A stretch of 64,000 nucleotides of DNA from Tolypothrix sp. PCC 7712 (GCF_025860405.1 NZ_CP063785.1:2418001-2482000); one strand, 5' to 3'; positions 1 to 9,089 are shown, counted from the first letter of the stretch. Numbers and translations are program-made. The notes: generated by a model from the letters alone, not told the origin.

Positions 1-1
1 A

Positions 2-370
2 GCAGCTTTGGCAGAATTTGCTGTTGGTAGAACAGCCGTCCCCGGAGAAAATAGCGCTTGTCAGTGGACAGCAATTAATGCTGATACCCCAATTTTAGGT
101 AAAAATTTAGCAGATTTAGATATTACTAACAAATACAGCGTCAAAGTAGAGGCAATCCGGCGTGATGGTAAATTTATCCGCTCTCCTGATAGCCACATGG
201 ACTTGCGAGACGGCGATCAAGTATTGTTATGCGGCAGCTTAGAGAGTCTCAATCAACTACAACCTTTATTTACTACATCTGAGGCAGTGCCGCTATCCAT
301 ACCAATTGTAAAAACTGATGAGGCAGAAGCCCTAAAAGAATTTCTGCCTGTAGATCAGTCAAGAAATTAA
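2..370 (+). CDS. RCK_C (TrkA-C) domain protein, 3' end only
   Basis: The reading frame is open from the window edge, so this is the C-terminal part of a longer gene and its start is not visible. The 120 or so residues contain an RCK_C/TrkA-C type ligand-binding domain: the run ADTPILGKNLADLDI, then VKVEAIRRDGKFI, then LRDGDQVLLCGSLESL, which is the usual strand pattern of the domain. Such domains sit at the end of potassium channels, Trk/Ktr regulatory subunits and some cation antiporters and bind a small ligand on the cytoplasmic side. Which of these this is cannot be told without the upstream part. The last 35 residues are an unconserved-looking tail. Confidence 0.7.
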   Translation, partial: AALAEFAVGRTAVPGENSACQWTAINADTPILGKNLADLDITNKYSVKVEAIRRDGKFIRSPDSHMDLRDGDQVLLCGSLESLNQLQPLFTTSEAVPLSIPIVKTDEAEALKEFLPVDQSRN

Positions 371-434
371 ATGGCATGGTTAAAGAAACATAACCTGCAA
401 ATACAAATTTGGGGAATTTAGCCAGCAAACAAGC

Positions 435-671
435 CTAAATTTTAGGCTTAATGTAAGCGATCGCCTGCTTCCAAATTGTAGTTTGCTGGCTGTTCTCGTC
501 CACAATACAGACACAGTGTGGATCTTGCCAAATGATCCTGCCTGTGACCAAATCGCCTGTCATCAGTTTGAAATCTACTGTTGCTGTATTTTTAATCAGG
601 TTTTGTACTTGCCGAATACTCGGCAGTGAAGTATCGAATTCCGTAAGGGTTTTTGGTGGTGATGAATGCAT
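435..671 (-). CDS. hfq: Hfq-family Sm-like protein, cyanobacterial type
   Basis: The 78-residue product begins MHSSPPKTLTEFDTSLPSIR and runs through the Sm1 strand region (VDFKLMTGDLVTGRIIWQD) and Sm2 (WKQAIAYIKP), the layout of cyanobacterial Hfq. In Synechocystis the homologue is needed for motility and binds the pilus ATPase PilB rather than acting as a classical sRNA chaperone; that role is family knowledge, not shown here. The same frame stays open upstream through a 9-bp tandem repeat (Pro/His/Leu repeats if translated), so a longer start would be artefactual; I chose the ATG at 671. It is divergent from dapF, an hfq-dapF arrangement I recall from Nostoc/Anabaena. Confidence 0.85.
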   Translation of the reverse strand: MHSSPPKTLTEFDTSLPSIRQVQNLIKNTATVDFKLMTGDLVTGRIIWQDPHCVCIVDENSQQTTIWKQAIAYIKPKI

Positions 672-793
672 AGGGGATTGGGGATTGGGGATTGGGGGAT
701 GAGGGAGATGAGGGAGATGAGGGAGATGAGGGAGATGAGGGAGATGAGGGAGAGAAATTCTTATGCCCCATGCCCAATGCCCCATGCCCAAAT
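672..793. repeat. Short tandem repeats between hfq and dapF
   Basis: About three copies of GGGGATT are followed by six copies of the 9-mer GATGAGGGA (698-751), then inverted-type ATGCCCC/ATGCCCA repeats (762-793). The block occupies most of the space upstream of hfq, so the hfq promoter must lie inside or beyond it. Such repeats are typical of heterocystous cyanobacteria. Confidence 0.9.
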
Positions 794-852
794 GACCACT
801 TTCTCATCCATAATCGACAGTAACTAATCTTTGATAATTCATCCTTGGGTAA

Positions 853-1692
853 ATGGCAATCGAATTTACTAAGTATCACGGTTTGGGGAATGACTTTATT
901 CTCATTGATAATCGCTCTTCATCTGAGCCAGTAATCACTCCAGAGCAAGCAATCAAGTTGTGCGATCGCCACTTTGGTATCGGTGCGGATGGTGTAATTT
1001 TTGCTTTGCCAGGAGAAAACGGTACTGATTACACTATGCGGATTTTTAATTCCGATGGTTCAGAACCGGAAATGTGCGGTAATGGTATTCGCTGTTTAGG
1101 TGTGTTTTTGGCTGATTTAGAGGGCGAAGCGAGAACTCAAGACTTATATCGCATCCAAACTTTGGCTGGTGTCATTACACCGCAACTGATGGCGGATGGT
1201 CAAGTGAAGGTGGATATGGGTTTACCCAAACTACTGGCTAGCGAAATTCCCACTACCTTGACTGCTGCAGATACCAAGGTAATTAATCAACCGATAGAAG
1301 TGGCAGGTAAAACTTGGGAAGTTACCTGTGTGAGTATGGGCAATCCTCACTGTATTACCTTTGTGGAAGATGTAGCCGCAATTCCTTTAGAAAGCATTGG
1401 CCCGCAGTTTGAACATCACCCAGTTTTTCCCCAACGCACAAATACCGAATTTATTCAAGTTGTCAGTCGTGATTACTTGAAAATGCGAGTTTGGGAACGA
1501 GGTGCTGGTATTACCTTAGCTTGCGGTACTGGTGCTTGTGCTTCCTTAGTAGCTGGTGTGTTAACCGGAAAATGCGATCGCATTGCCACTGTAGAACTAC
1601 CTGGTGGCCCCTTACAAATTGAATGGTCAGAAATTGATCAACGAATTTATATGACTGGCCCAGCAGAACGAGTTTTTACTGGAAAGTTATAA
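853..1692 (+). CDS. dapF: Diaminopimelate epimerase
   Basis: Converts LL- to meso-2,6-diaminopimelate, the last epimerisation before lysine and the peptidoglycan cross-linking residue; cytoplasmic. The 279 residues start [19 protein letters not shown] and carry both catalytic cysteines in conserved settings: Cys75 in [10 protein letters not shown] and Cys224 in LACGTGAC. Length is normal for the family. It is divergent from hfq across a repeat-filled spacer. Identification is secure. Confidence 0.97.
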   Translation: MAIEFTKYHGLGNDFILIDNRSSSEPVITPEQAIKLCDRHFGIGADGVIFALPGENGTDYTMRIFNSDGSEPEMCGNGIRCLGVFLADLEGEARTQDLYRIQTLAGVITPQLMADGQVKVDMGLPKLLASEIPTTLTAADTKVINQPIEVAGKTWEVTCVSMGNPHCITFVEDVAAIPLESIGPQFEHHPVFPQRTNTEFIQVVSRDYLKMRVWERGAGITLACGTGACASLVAGVLTGKCDRIATVELPGGPLQIEWSEIDQRIYMTGPAERVFTGKL

Positions 1693-1778
1693 TCTCTTCC
1701 ATAGGCAGGTATTTGGCCTGCCATACCCAAAAACTGAATTTGGTAGGATATGAGCAACGAGAATCACATCCTACCCTT

Positions 1779-2573
1779 ATGCGATCGCCATTTCCGGGGA
1801 TGAATCCCTACCTTGAAAATCCTGAACTGTGGCCAGAATTCCATCATTGGATCATCACAGCTATTGCAGAGTTATTAGTTCCTCAACTACGACCAAAATA
1901 TCGGGTAGCAGTAGAAAAACGAGTATATCAAGTAACCGATGAAAACTTTGTTCTAGTTGGTATCCCTGATGTAAGTGTAGGGCGATCGCTCACAAAAACT
2001 GAAGCAGAACCATCTAGCATGGCGGTTGTAACGCCAGCCGTTAAGCCGATTACAGTTAATGTTCCCATGCCGGAGGAAGTGCGAGAAGGATATTTAGAGG
2101 TGAGGGAAGTAGGGACAGGGGAAGTTGTCACAGTAATTGAGGTTCTCTCACCCAAAAATAAGCGTTCAGGAGAGGGACGGAGTGCTTATGAAGGGAAGCG
2201 TCAACAGATATTAGGTAGTTTGTCTCATCTGGTGGAAATTGATCTGCTAAGGGGCGGAAAACCTATGCCTATTTTAGGGAATGAGATTCAGTCCAGTTAT
2301 CGAATTTTAGTGAGTCGCAGCAACTCTCGCCCCAAAGCTGAGTTATATCCGTTTAATTTGCCAGAACCAATTCCATCCTTGCTGTTACCACTGCGAAAGG
2401 AAGATACAGAACCATTATTAGATTTGCAAACATTGTTACATGGGGTGTATGACCGGGCTGGATTGGATTTGGCTATAGATTATACTCGTGAGCCTGTGCC
2501 ACCATTATCGGCAGAAGATGCAGTTTGGCTTGATTCTTGGTTGAAAGAGCAAGGTTTAAGGCAATTAAGTTGA
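1779..2573 (+). CDS. DUF4058 family protein
   Basis: The 264-residue product starts MRSPFPGMNPYLENPELWP, the characteristic N-terminus of DUF4058 proteins, which are abundant in cyanobacteria and have no established function. The frame is open 66 bases further upstream, but the family motif begins exactly at the ATG at 1779, so that start is used. Other conserved-looking parts are the VPDVSVG-like segment (GIPDVSVGRS), the EVLSPKNKRSGEGRSAYEGKR motif region, which recalls a PD-(D/E)xK-like core (E..SPxNK), and YFTREPVPPLS-type C-terminus (DYTREPVPPLS). It lies convergent with the next gene and probably is transcribed alone. Confidence 0.85.
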   Translation: MRSPFPGMNPYLENPELWPEFHHWIITAIAELLVPQLRPKYRVAVEKRVYQVTDENFVLVGIPDVSVGRSLTKTEAEPSSMAVVTPAVKPITVNVPMPEEVREGYLEVREVGTGEVVTVIEVLSPKNKRSGEGRSAYEGKRQQILGSLSHLVEIDLLRGGKPMPILGNEIQSSYRILVSRSNSRPKAELYPFNLPEPIPSLLLPLRKEDTEPLLDLQTLLHGVYDRAGLDLAIDYTREPVPPLSAEDAVWLDSWLKEQGLRQLS

Positions 2574-2590
2574 CGCACAAGCTCAGAGGA

Positions 2591-3271
2591 TTAAAAGTTT
2601 TTTAATTTGGAATTTGCTGTTAGGGCACTGAGATAATAGTGCCAGAGGATTCTGGTAGCAACTGCACGCCAAGGCCGCCAATTTTGGGCGATCGCTTCTA
2701 TTTGTGTGGGTGTGGGGCGTGTTGTTAATCCTTTGAGCTTTTGTAAAGCGATCGCTATTCCTAAATCACCTTTGGGAAACACATCAGGACGTTGTAGCGC
2801 CATCAGCAAGTAAATATCAACTGTCCAGTCGCCAATCCCTTTGATACGCTTTAATTCAGTTCTAATAGTCGTTTCATCCATTGTCTCTAGTTGAACTAAA
2901 TTCAGTTGACCATGAGTAATTGCCTGCGCCAATTCTCGACAATAGAGCATTTTTTGCCGACTAAACCCAACTCCTCTTAATTGCATATCGTCAAGCGTTA
3001 AAAAATTCTCTGGTGTGAGTGGTTGGATCGCTTCACATAGGCGTACATAAACCGCCCTGGCTGCTGCTAAGGAAACTTGCTGTTCTAGAATAATCCGCAG
3101 CAAAGTAGGAAAACCCCTTTCTCTTTCCCACATTGGTGGCGGCCCAAATTTTTCGAGAATGCTAGCAAAATCACTGTCAAGATGAGCAAGCACCCTCAAA
3201 GCATGGGTAAAAGTTTCTGGAGTTAGTGATTCTATTTGTGGTGTTGGAGAAATCGTTTCTTTTAAAGTCAT
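2591..3271 (-). CDS. AlkA-like DNA-3-methyladenine glycosylase (HhH-GPD)
   Basis: A 226-residue base-excision repair glycosylase of the HhH-GPD superfamily, expected to remove alkylated purines. The helix-hairpin-helix is LKRIKGIGDWTVDIYLLMAL (about 140-159) and the catalytic Asp of the GPD motif is Asp169 in DVFPKGDLGI. It lacks the N-terminal Ada-like or AlkA N-domain of the E. coli enzyme, like many short bacterial homologues. It is convergent with the DUF4058 gene, the two stops being only 17 bases apart. Confidence 0.85.
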   Translation of the reverse strand: MTLKETISPTPQIESLTPETFTHALRVLAHLDSDFASILEKFGPPPMWERERGFPTLLRIILEQQVSLAAARAVYVRLCEAIQPLTPENFLTLDDMQLRGVGFSRQKMLYCRELAQAITHGQLNLVQLETMDETTIRTELKRIKGIGDWTVDIYLLMALQRPDVFPKGDLGIAIALQKLKGLTTRPTPTQIEAIAQNWRPWRAVATRILWHYYLSALTANSKLKNF

Positions 3272-3604
3272 TGTTTAATTAAATTGGGAATTTAAAATTA
3301 GGTTTGCTCAATAAAATTGTGCAGATGTTTAGACCGTTGTTGAAATTAAAAAATATTAAAGATATACAATATTATGTAAATAATTAGAATTATAAAAACT
3401 CTTTATTAATGAAGCGTATACTTTTATTTAAGCGTGCTAAGAAGTAATACACATCGTAATAACGATTGCCAAGAACAGCAATGAATTAATTGAATACTAA
3501 GAATTTTGGTAGGTGGCATTGCTAGATATTGCGTTCAGACTTTAATGATCAGTAGTACTTACTGTGGATACTATTCAGCACTAATTTAGGATCTGTTCAC
3601 CCGA
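3272..3604. other. AT-rich intergenic region
   Basis: About 330 bases between two divergently oriented genes, so it must hold both promoters. I see no open frame, hairpin terminator or repeat family member here. Confidence 0.6.
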
Positions 3605-6247
3605 TTGGGGGAATGCGATCGCATCAAGCAGAATTACCCTGAAATAAGGAGTAGTTTTGCTGCTGACAGCAATGATGTTACCCACATCAAAATTGTCAAG
3701 GTGGCAACAATTGCCTCAATTACATTAGTTCCTGGCTGTACAAAGGCACAAAAAGTGGATGAAACTGTAAAATTACTGCATAAACCAGATTTTCCACATA
3801 GGACTCTAACTTTGTTGGAGAAAATTGCTGCTAATTTACCGGGAATGATTTTCCAAGTCCTGCAACATGAGGATGGTTCTGAACAGGTGATGTATGTAAG
3901 TTCTGGTTGTCGTGAACTATATGAATTAGAACCAGAAGTTATTCAAGCAGATTTGCAGGTACTACACAAACTAGTTCATCCACAGGATGCGAACAGCCTC
4001 GCAGAATCTATTGAGGTTGCAAAAGCTACTTTGTCACCTTGGCGTTGGGAAGGCCGCATCATTACACCGAGTGGCAAAATCAAGTGGATTCAGGGCGCTT
4101 CTCAGCTAGAACTACAAGATAATGGTGATTGGCTGTGGGAGGGTTTGGTAATGGATATTACAGACCGCAAGCAAGCAGAAGAGCAATTGCGAACCAGCGA
4201 GAGGCGCTATAAGGCGATTTTAGATGTGGTTCCCGATTTGATGTTTCGCCTCAGCCGTGATGGTGAGTATTTGGATTTAAAAGGCGATGGTGCAAATATA
4301 GTTTTGCCCAGAGAAGAGATAGTTGGTAAAAATTTGGCAGATATATTGCCAACAGATGTAGTTGCAATTGGCCAAGAAGCGATCGCTAAAACTTTGGATT
4401 CTCATCATTTGCAAACCTGTGAATATCAATTACCAACGCCTTTAGGAATTCGCGATTATGAGGCCCGTTTGGTAGCTAGCGATACGGATGAAGTATTAGC
4501 AATTGTCCGAGATATTACGGAGCGTAAACAAGCAGAAGCAAATTTGCAAAGTCTGGCACAAAAGTATTCTAAAGCTTTTCGTTGCAGTCCCAATCCCATC
4601 AGTCTCAGCACCCTGCAAGAAGGACGCTACATCGAAGTTAACGACAGTTTTGTCAGGCTTTCGGGTTTTGAGCGAGAAGAAGCGATTGGGCGCACATCTT
4701 TTGAATTAAATATGTGGGTCAATAACCGCGATCGCATGAAATTATTACAACACTTGCGAGACCTGGGTATGGTACGGAACTTAGAAATAGAATTTCGCGC
4801 TAAATCAGGACAGATTCTCACATCACTGCTATCGGCAGAAATTATTGAATTAGATGGCACTCCCTGCATCTTAGCAGTCAATCATGACATTACTGAACGT
4901 AAGCAGGTAGAAGCTAAATTGCGCCTTTCCGCCCAGCGCGATCGCTTATTGACGGAAACTTTAGCGAGAATTCGCTCTTCCCTTAACTTAGAGCAAATTC
5001 TGCAAACTACGGTGACGGAAGTTAGGCAATTTTTACAAGCTGACCGAGTTTTTATTGGTCTCAATGATCCCAAACAAGGAGGTAAAACGGTTGCGGAATC
5101 AGTAGACCCCAAATATCCCGCCATTTTGGGTTGGACAACTGAAGATAAAACTTATCTCCAAGAATTAAAAAATCTCCTGACTACTAATCGGGTGCGTTTA
5201 GTAGAAGATATCGATCAAATAGCTGCATCGCCCAAATTAAAGGAACACTATCAACAATTCCATACCAGGGCGACCTTGGCTGTACCAATTATGGTCAATA
5301 ATGAATTATTGGGGGCATTAGTTGCTAACCAATGTTCTGGGCCGCGTCATTGGCAAGCTATAGAAATTGATTTACTCCAACAAATGTCCGAGCAGTTAGC
5401 GATCGCTATTCAACAAGCTCGACTTTACCAAGAACTAGCAATACTCAATACTAATTTAGAACACCAGGTAGAAGAACGCACCGCCCAACTCCAGCAGAAA
5501 ATGCAGGAACTAGAAGGACTGCAACGGGTAAAAGATGTAGTATTGCATACCGTTGCTCACGATTTGCGAACTGCAGTGATGGGTAATTTATTGGTGCTGA
5601 AAAATTTACTCAAAAATCGCGGACAAAATCAGGAAGCCACCCCATCGGAAATTCCTGTCCCGCGTTCGGTAATTGAGCGAATGATTCAAGGTAATGATCG
5701 CCAATTAGGAATGATTGACTCATTGCTAGAAATTCATAGCTGTGAAGGTCAAGAAATGGCCCTGCGCCGGGAATTGGTACATTTTAGTACGCTGCTGGAG
5801 TCGATTATTAAAGACTTGCAGCCGATGCTCAACCAAAACCAAGCCATACTGAATAACTTACTGCCTGACGATTTACCATTGGTGATGGCAGATCCCACTC
5901 AGTTGCAAAAAGTCGTGGCTAATTTATTTACCCACAGATTGCAAAATAATCCCCCAGGATTACGTTTTACCATTAAAACCAAAATTGAACCTGGCATGAT
6001 TCGCACCGAAATTCACGATAATGGTATCGTTATGAGCAAATTAGAGTGCGATCGCTTATTCGATTTATCTGTTCGCGAACCCCAAGCTTGTTGTTCCACC
6101 AGCCTAGCTTTAAAAATGTACCTCAGTCGGCAAATTATTCAAGCACATGGTGGCGAAATAGGTGTGATTAGTAGTCGCAAGCATGGTTTAACTTTTTGGT
6201 TTTCATTACCCTTAGCCACTCCATCACCGGTAATTCGTAATTCGTAA
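3605..6247 (+). CDS. PAS-PAS-PAS-GAF sensor histidine kinase, ATP-binding domain degenerate
   Basis: An 880-residue soluble sensor. Order: three PAS/PAC units (about 75-195, 198-310, 315-435, each ending in the DITxRKQAE pattern), a GAF domain (about 450-610), a coiled coil, a HisKA segment and an HATPase remnant. The GAF resembles phytochrome/cyanobacteriochrome GAFs (ATLAVPI...LLGALVANQCSGPRHW) but has Lys-Leu where the chromophore Cys-His pair is expected. The phospho-acceptor His652 is kept (AHDLR), yet the N-box Asn is His (NLFTHR, 773-778), the G1 box reads DNGIVM instead of DNGVGI, and the G2 glycines are gone (SLALKMY). ATP binding is therefore doubtful. The listed start is TTG; the true start may lie further in. 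The stop codon falls inside a 7-bp repeat. Confidence 0.85.
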   Translation: MGECDRIKQNYPEIRSSFAADSNDVTHIKIVKVATIASITLVPGCTKAQKVDETVKLLHKPDFPHRTLTLLEKIAANLPGMIFQVLQHEDGSEQVMYVSSGCRELYELEPEVIQADLQVLHKLVHPQDANSLAESIEVAKATLSPWRWEGRIITPSGKIKWIQGASQLELQDNGDWLWEGLVMDITDRKQAEEQLRTSERRYKAILDVVPDLMFRLSRDGEYLDLKGDGANIVLPREEIVGKNLADILPTDVVAIGQEAIAKTLDSHHLQTCEYQLPTPLGIRDYEARLVASDTDEVLAIVRDITERKQAEANLQSLAQKYSKAFRCSPNPISLSTLQEGRYIEVNDSFVRLSGFEREEAIGRTSFELNMWVNNRDRMKLLQHLRDLGMVRNLEIEFRAKSGQILTSLLSAEIIELDGTPCILAVNHDITERKQVEAKLRLSAQRDRLLTETLARIRSSLNLEQILQTTVTEVRQFLQADRVFIGLNDPKQGGKTVAESVDPKYPAILGWTTEDKTYLQELKNLLTTNRVRLVEDIDQIAASPKLKEHYQQFHTRATLAVPIMVNNELLGALVANQCSGPRHWQAIEIDLLQQMSEQLAIAIQQARLYQELAILNTNLEHQVEERTAQLQQKMQELEGLQRVKDVVLHTVAHDLRTAVMGNLLVLKNLLKNRGQNQEATPSEIPVPRSVIERMIQGNDRQLGMIDSLLEIHSCEGQEMALRRELVHFSTLLESIIKDLQPMLNQNQAILNNLLPDDLPLVMADPTQLQKVVANLFTHRLQNNPPGLRFTIKTKIEPGMIRTEIHDNGIVMSKLECDRLFDLSVREPQACCSTSLALKMYLSRQIIQAHGGEIGVISSRKHGLTFWFSLPLATPSPVIRNS

Positions 6248-6256
6248 TTCGTAATT
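6230..6256. repeat. GTAATTC heptamer repeat overlapping a stop codon
   Basis: Nearly four copies of GTAATTC; the last five codons and the TAA stop (6245-6247) of the upstream kinase gene are made of this repeat. Confidence 0.9.
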
Positions 6257-6472
6257 GATATGAAGCTGATACGCACCTAGTAGTAAGCCAAGGTAACGCA
6301 AGCGGGGTAAAGGGGAAAGGTTTTTGTCCCTTACCCTTTTCCCTTTAACCTTTACCCAACCTCCACCTCTTCAATGCGTAATAGCTTACCTCTTTAACCA
6401 ACGCTATTGATAAATCCACGCCCAAATATCAGGGTATTGTGGCAGTCTGGAAATAGGAAACACCTGCGACTT

Positions 6473-8263
6473 ATGGGTAAAGTGGGTAATAAGCGAATGG
6501 CTACCTTATTAAAAACAATGAAAAGGTGGGCTAAAACAGCCTTTTGTACATCAACTAATGAAAAAGTTGCTGTTGCTAAAACTAAAATTCAAGAATCTGA
6601 ATGGTTAACTGCTAGACAGCGCTTTTTATGGCAAAGGTTGCAATTATGGCTATTACTCGGGCTAATTTGCTTACTTACCTTTACTTTGCGTAATATTTAT
6701 GACTTATATTTTCCTTTAAAGGAATTTGACCAATTACCAGAGGCGTTCAGAACCCAAGGATTGTTGATCAATCTTGCTATGCTGGTAATTCTCATTATTT
6801 GCTTTAGCCTGCACAGAACTCAGTTTGGTCAGCGTTATCCGGGACTATTGTTTGTAGGGTCTTCTTGGTCAATTAGCCTCGCATCACAGTTATTTGCTAC
6901 CATCAAAGGCTTTGCATTCCCTGATACCCTGGGTTGGTCACTGCTGTTTTTAAGCCAAGCTACATTTATTCCCGTTTCCTGGCGTTTGCATTTGATGTCT
7001 CAGGTGGGTTTGCTGATTTACTATTTTGGTGTCAATACAATCTTAGGACTACCAACCCCAATACCAGAACATCCAGAAATTTATAATGTCACGTTTATCT
7101 TGTACGTTTTTTGGCTATGTGCAATCTGCGATTTGGGTGTTTATCTTTACGATCGCCTACAACGCTCAGATTTTTATGCTCATCAAGAATTAGAATCGGC
7201 TTATCAAAAGCTGAAGGTTGCAGAAGCAAAATATCGCAGTATCTTTGAAAACGCTGTGGAAGGGATTTTCCAAAGTAGTCCCGATGGTAAGTACATTACA
7301 GCTAATCCTGCCTTAGCTAAGATTTACGGTTACTCATCGCCAGAGGAAGTAACAGCTAACTTCACTGATATTGAGCATCAACTATATGTTAACCCCAACC
7401 GTCGAGCTGATTTTGTCCGCCTGATTGAAGAGAATGGTAGCATCTCAGAATTTGAATCCCAAATTTACCGCCGAGACGGGAGTATTGTTTGGATTTCCGA
7501 AAAAGCTTACGCAGTTCGCGACGAACAGGGAAAGCTGCTTTACTACGAAGGACTAATTGAAGACATCACCAAGCGCAAACAAGCTGAAGAAGCCTTGCGA
7601 GTCTTTTTCCATGCAGTTTCTCACGACTTACGCAACCCAGTACTAGGTACTTTAATGGTACTGAAGAATTTACTGGCAAACCCAGACAGCAAAGTTACTA
7701 TTTCCCGTTCGATTTTAGAACGGATGGTACAAAGTAGCGATCGCCAACTCAGCTTAATTAATTCTTTACTGGAAGCCCATAGCAGTGAAGTACAGGGGAT
7801 AGCTATACAACGCCAGTCAGTACAACTACACACAGTTATCGAAGCTGCGATCGCGGATTTAGAACCGATGCTAGCAGAAAACCAAGCGACACTGAAAAAT
7901 TCAGTCACCGCAGATTTACCATTAATTAACGCCGATCCGACACAACTGTGGCGTGTGTTTTGTAACTTGATTGTCAATGCAGTGAAACACAACCCCCCTG
8001 GGTTAGAGTTGAGAATTAACGCCACCATTAAAGAAGACAAGATTTATTGTACAGTCAGCGATAACGGTGTCGGCATCAGCCAGCAACAAAGCGATCGCTT
8101 GTTTGACCTTTACTATCGGGGTAATACCTCTCGTAACTCTGTCAGTTTGGGATTGGGATTATATCTCTGTAAGCAAATTATCCTAGCTCATAGTGGCGAA
8201 ATCGGCTTAAATAGCGCTTTAGATAAAGGTGCAACCTTCTGGTTTACATTGCCAATACAGTAG
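6473..8263 (+). CDS. Membrane-bound PAS sensor histidine kinase
   Basis: About 596 residues from the ATG at 6473 (an in-frame TTG lies at 6407). After a basic N-terminus come roughly six hydrophobic segments (for example LQLWLLLGLICLLTF, LLINLAMLVILIICF, VTFILYVFWLCAICDLGVYL), then one PAS/PAC unit and a complete kinase core: H-box SHDLRNP, N-box NLIVNAVKH, G1 DNGVGI, G2 SLGLGLYL. It is therefore probably an active membrane sensor kinase, input unknown. The kinase core is colinear with that of the preceding gene (DRQL..LLEAHS, ADPTQL, NPPGL, FWFTLP), so the two arose by duplication; this copy is the intact one. Confidence 0.88.
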   Translation: MGKVGNKRMATLLKTMKRWAKTAFCTSTNEKVAVAKTKIQESEWLTARQRFLWQRLQLWLLLGLICLLTFTLRNIYDLYFPLKEFDQLPEAFRTQGLLINLAMLVILIICFSLHRTQFGQRYPGLLFVGSSWSISLASQLFATIKGFAFPDTLGWSLLFLSQATFIPVSWRLHLMSQVGLLIYYFGVNTILGLPTPIPEHPEIYNVTFILYVFWLCAICDLGVYLYDRLQRSDFYAHQELESAYQKLKVAEAKYRSIFENAVEGIFQSSPDGKYITANPALAKIYGYSSPEEVTANFTDIEHQLYVNPNRRADFVRLIEENGSISEFESQIYRRDGSIVWISEKAYAVRDEQGKLLYYEGLIEDITKRKQAEEALRVFFHAVSHDLRNPVLGTLMVLKNLLANPDSKVTISRSILERMVQSSDRQLSLINSLLEAHSSEVQGIAIQRQSVQLHTVIEAAIADLEPMLAENQATLKNSVTADLPLINADPTQLWRVFCNLIVNAVKHNPPGLELRINATIKEDKIYCTVSDNGVGISQQQSDRLFDLYYRGNTSRNSVSLGLGLYLCKQIILAHSGEIGLNSALDKGATFWFTLPIQ

Positions 8264-8671
8264 TCATCAAATAACTGAGAGGTGTTTGGTAATTGGTAAT
8301 TGGTAATTGTCATTTATCCTTATTCTCCTCATCCTTCATGCCTAAATTGTTAAAAAAGTATGACATTTTTTTGTAGCTAAAGTTACTATAATTGTTGCTC
8401 AGAAATGAACAACTTTATTTATGTCATATAACTCCCCTAATTAAGTGGAGTTTACACCCCTTTATAGACAATAATTATCAGCAACTCACCCATATAAATA
8501 TCAGTAACTTAGGGGAAATTAAATCAAATTAACGGTAATCACATCGGGATAGTAAACTTATAAATCAGCCCGTAAAAACCCTATTGACTCCTCAAAAATA
8601 TGAGTCTAATGTGATAGGTAGTCCTTAGTAGGACTACTCACAATGCATCAAAAAGTTAGGAGGTATTTCCT
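8264..8671. other. Leader/intergenic region of the Met/Cys-rich gene
   Basis: Holds three GGTAATT heptamers (8288-8308), an AT-rich stretch, and just upstream of the next gene a perfect 8-bp inverted repeat (GTAGTCCT, loop TAGT, AGGACTAC). No open frame is evident. Confidence 0.6.
8618..8637. promoter_or_regulatory. Inverted repeat upstream of the Met/Cys-rich gene
   Basis: GTAGTCCT-TAGT-AGGACTAC, a perfect dyad 34 bases before the start codon of the copper-storage-like gene. It may be an operator for a metal-responsive repressor or an mRNA hairpin; the sequence cannot distinguish these. Confidence 0.4.
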
Positions 8672-9049
8672 ATGATGATGATGATGGCTGAATCCATGAC
8701 AACCGAAATGCAAACTTGCATGGATGCTTGTATGGAATGTCATAAAATGTGCATGGAAGCCATGACTCATTGTATGTCTATGTTCAAAGGCGGTAAGCAA
8801 ATGGACATGAACATGATGAGCATGATGGGCATGATGCGCGACTGCGCTGAAATGTGCATGATGTGCATGAACATGATGATGGGCGGTTCCGAATTTATGG
8901 GACGCACTTGTATGTTATGTGCAGAAATGTGCGATCGCTGTGCAATGGCTTGCGAACAAATGAGCGACAATCCTAAAATGATGGAATGTGCTGCTGCTTG
9001 CCGCAAGTGTGCAGAATCTTGCAGAATGATGCAAATGATGCCTGCTTAA
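8672..9049 (+). CDS. Four-helix-bundle copper-binding/storage-like protein (DUF326)
   Basis: A 125-residue protein in which about 40 residues are Met and 17 are Cys, with the spaced pattern CxxxCxxCxxxC repeated (TCMDACMECHKMC, DCAEMCMMC, TCMLCAEMCDRCAMAC, ECAAACRKCAESC). This is the DUF326/Csp-like four-helix bundle in which Cys side chains line the core and bind many Cu(I) ions. It has no signal peptide, so a cytoplasmic store like Csp3 is the nearest known type. A strong AGGAGG precedes the ATG. The Met richness (several MM and MMM runs) is unusual even for the family. Metal identity is inferred. Confidence 0.8.
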   Translation: MMMMMAESMTTEMQTCMDACMECHKMCMEAMTHCMSMFKGGKQMDMNMMSMMGMMRDCAEMCMMCMNMMMGGSEFMGRTCMLCAEMCDRCAMACEQMSDNPKMMECAAACRKCAESCRMMQMMPA

Positions 9050-9089
9050 TTTCAATAACTCGCAGAAGTTGAATCTGCAACCTAATATT

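Noticed and set aside
435-879. Longer hfq start and a second minus-strand frame with PSSPSS repeats
   Set aside because: The extra sequence is tandem repeat; the family-conserved part begins at the ATG at 671.
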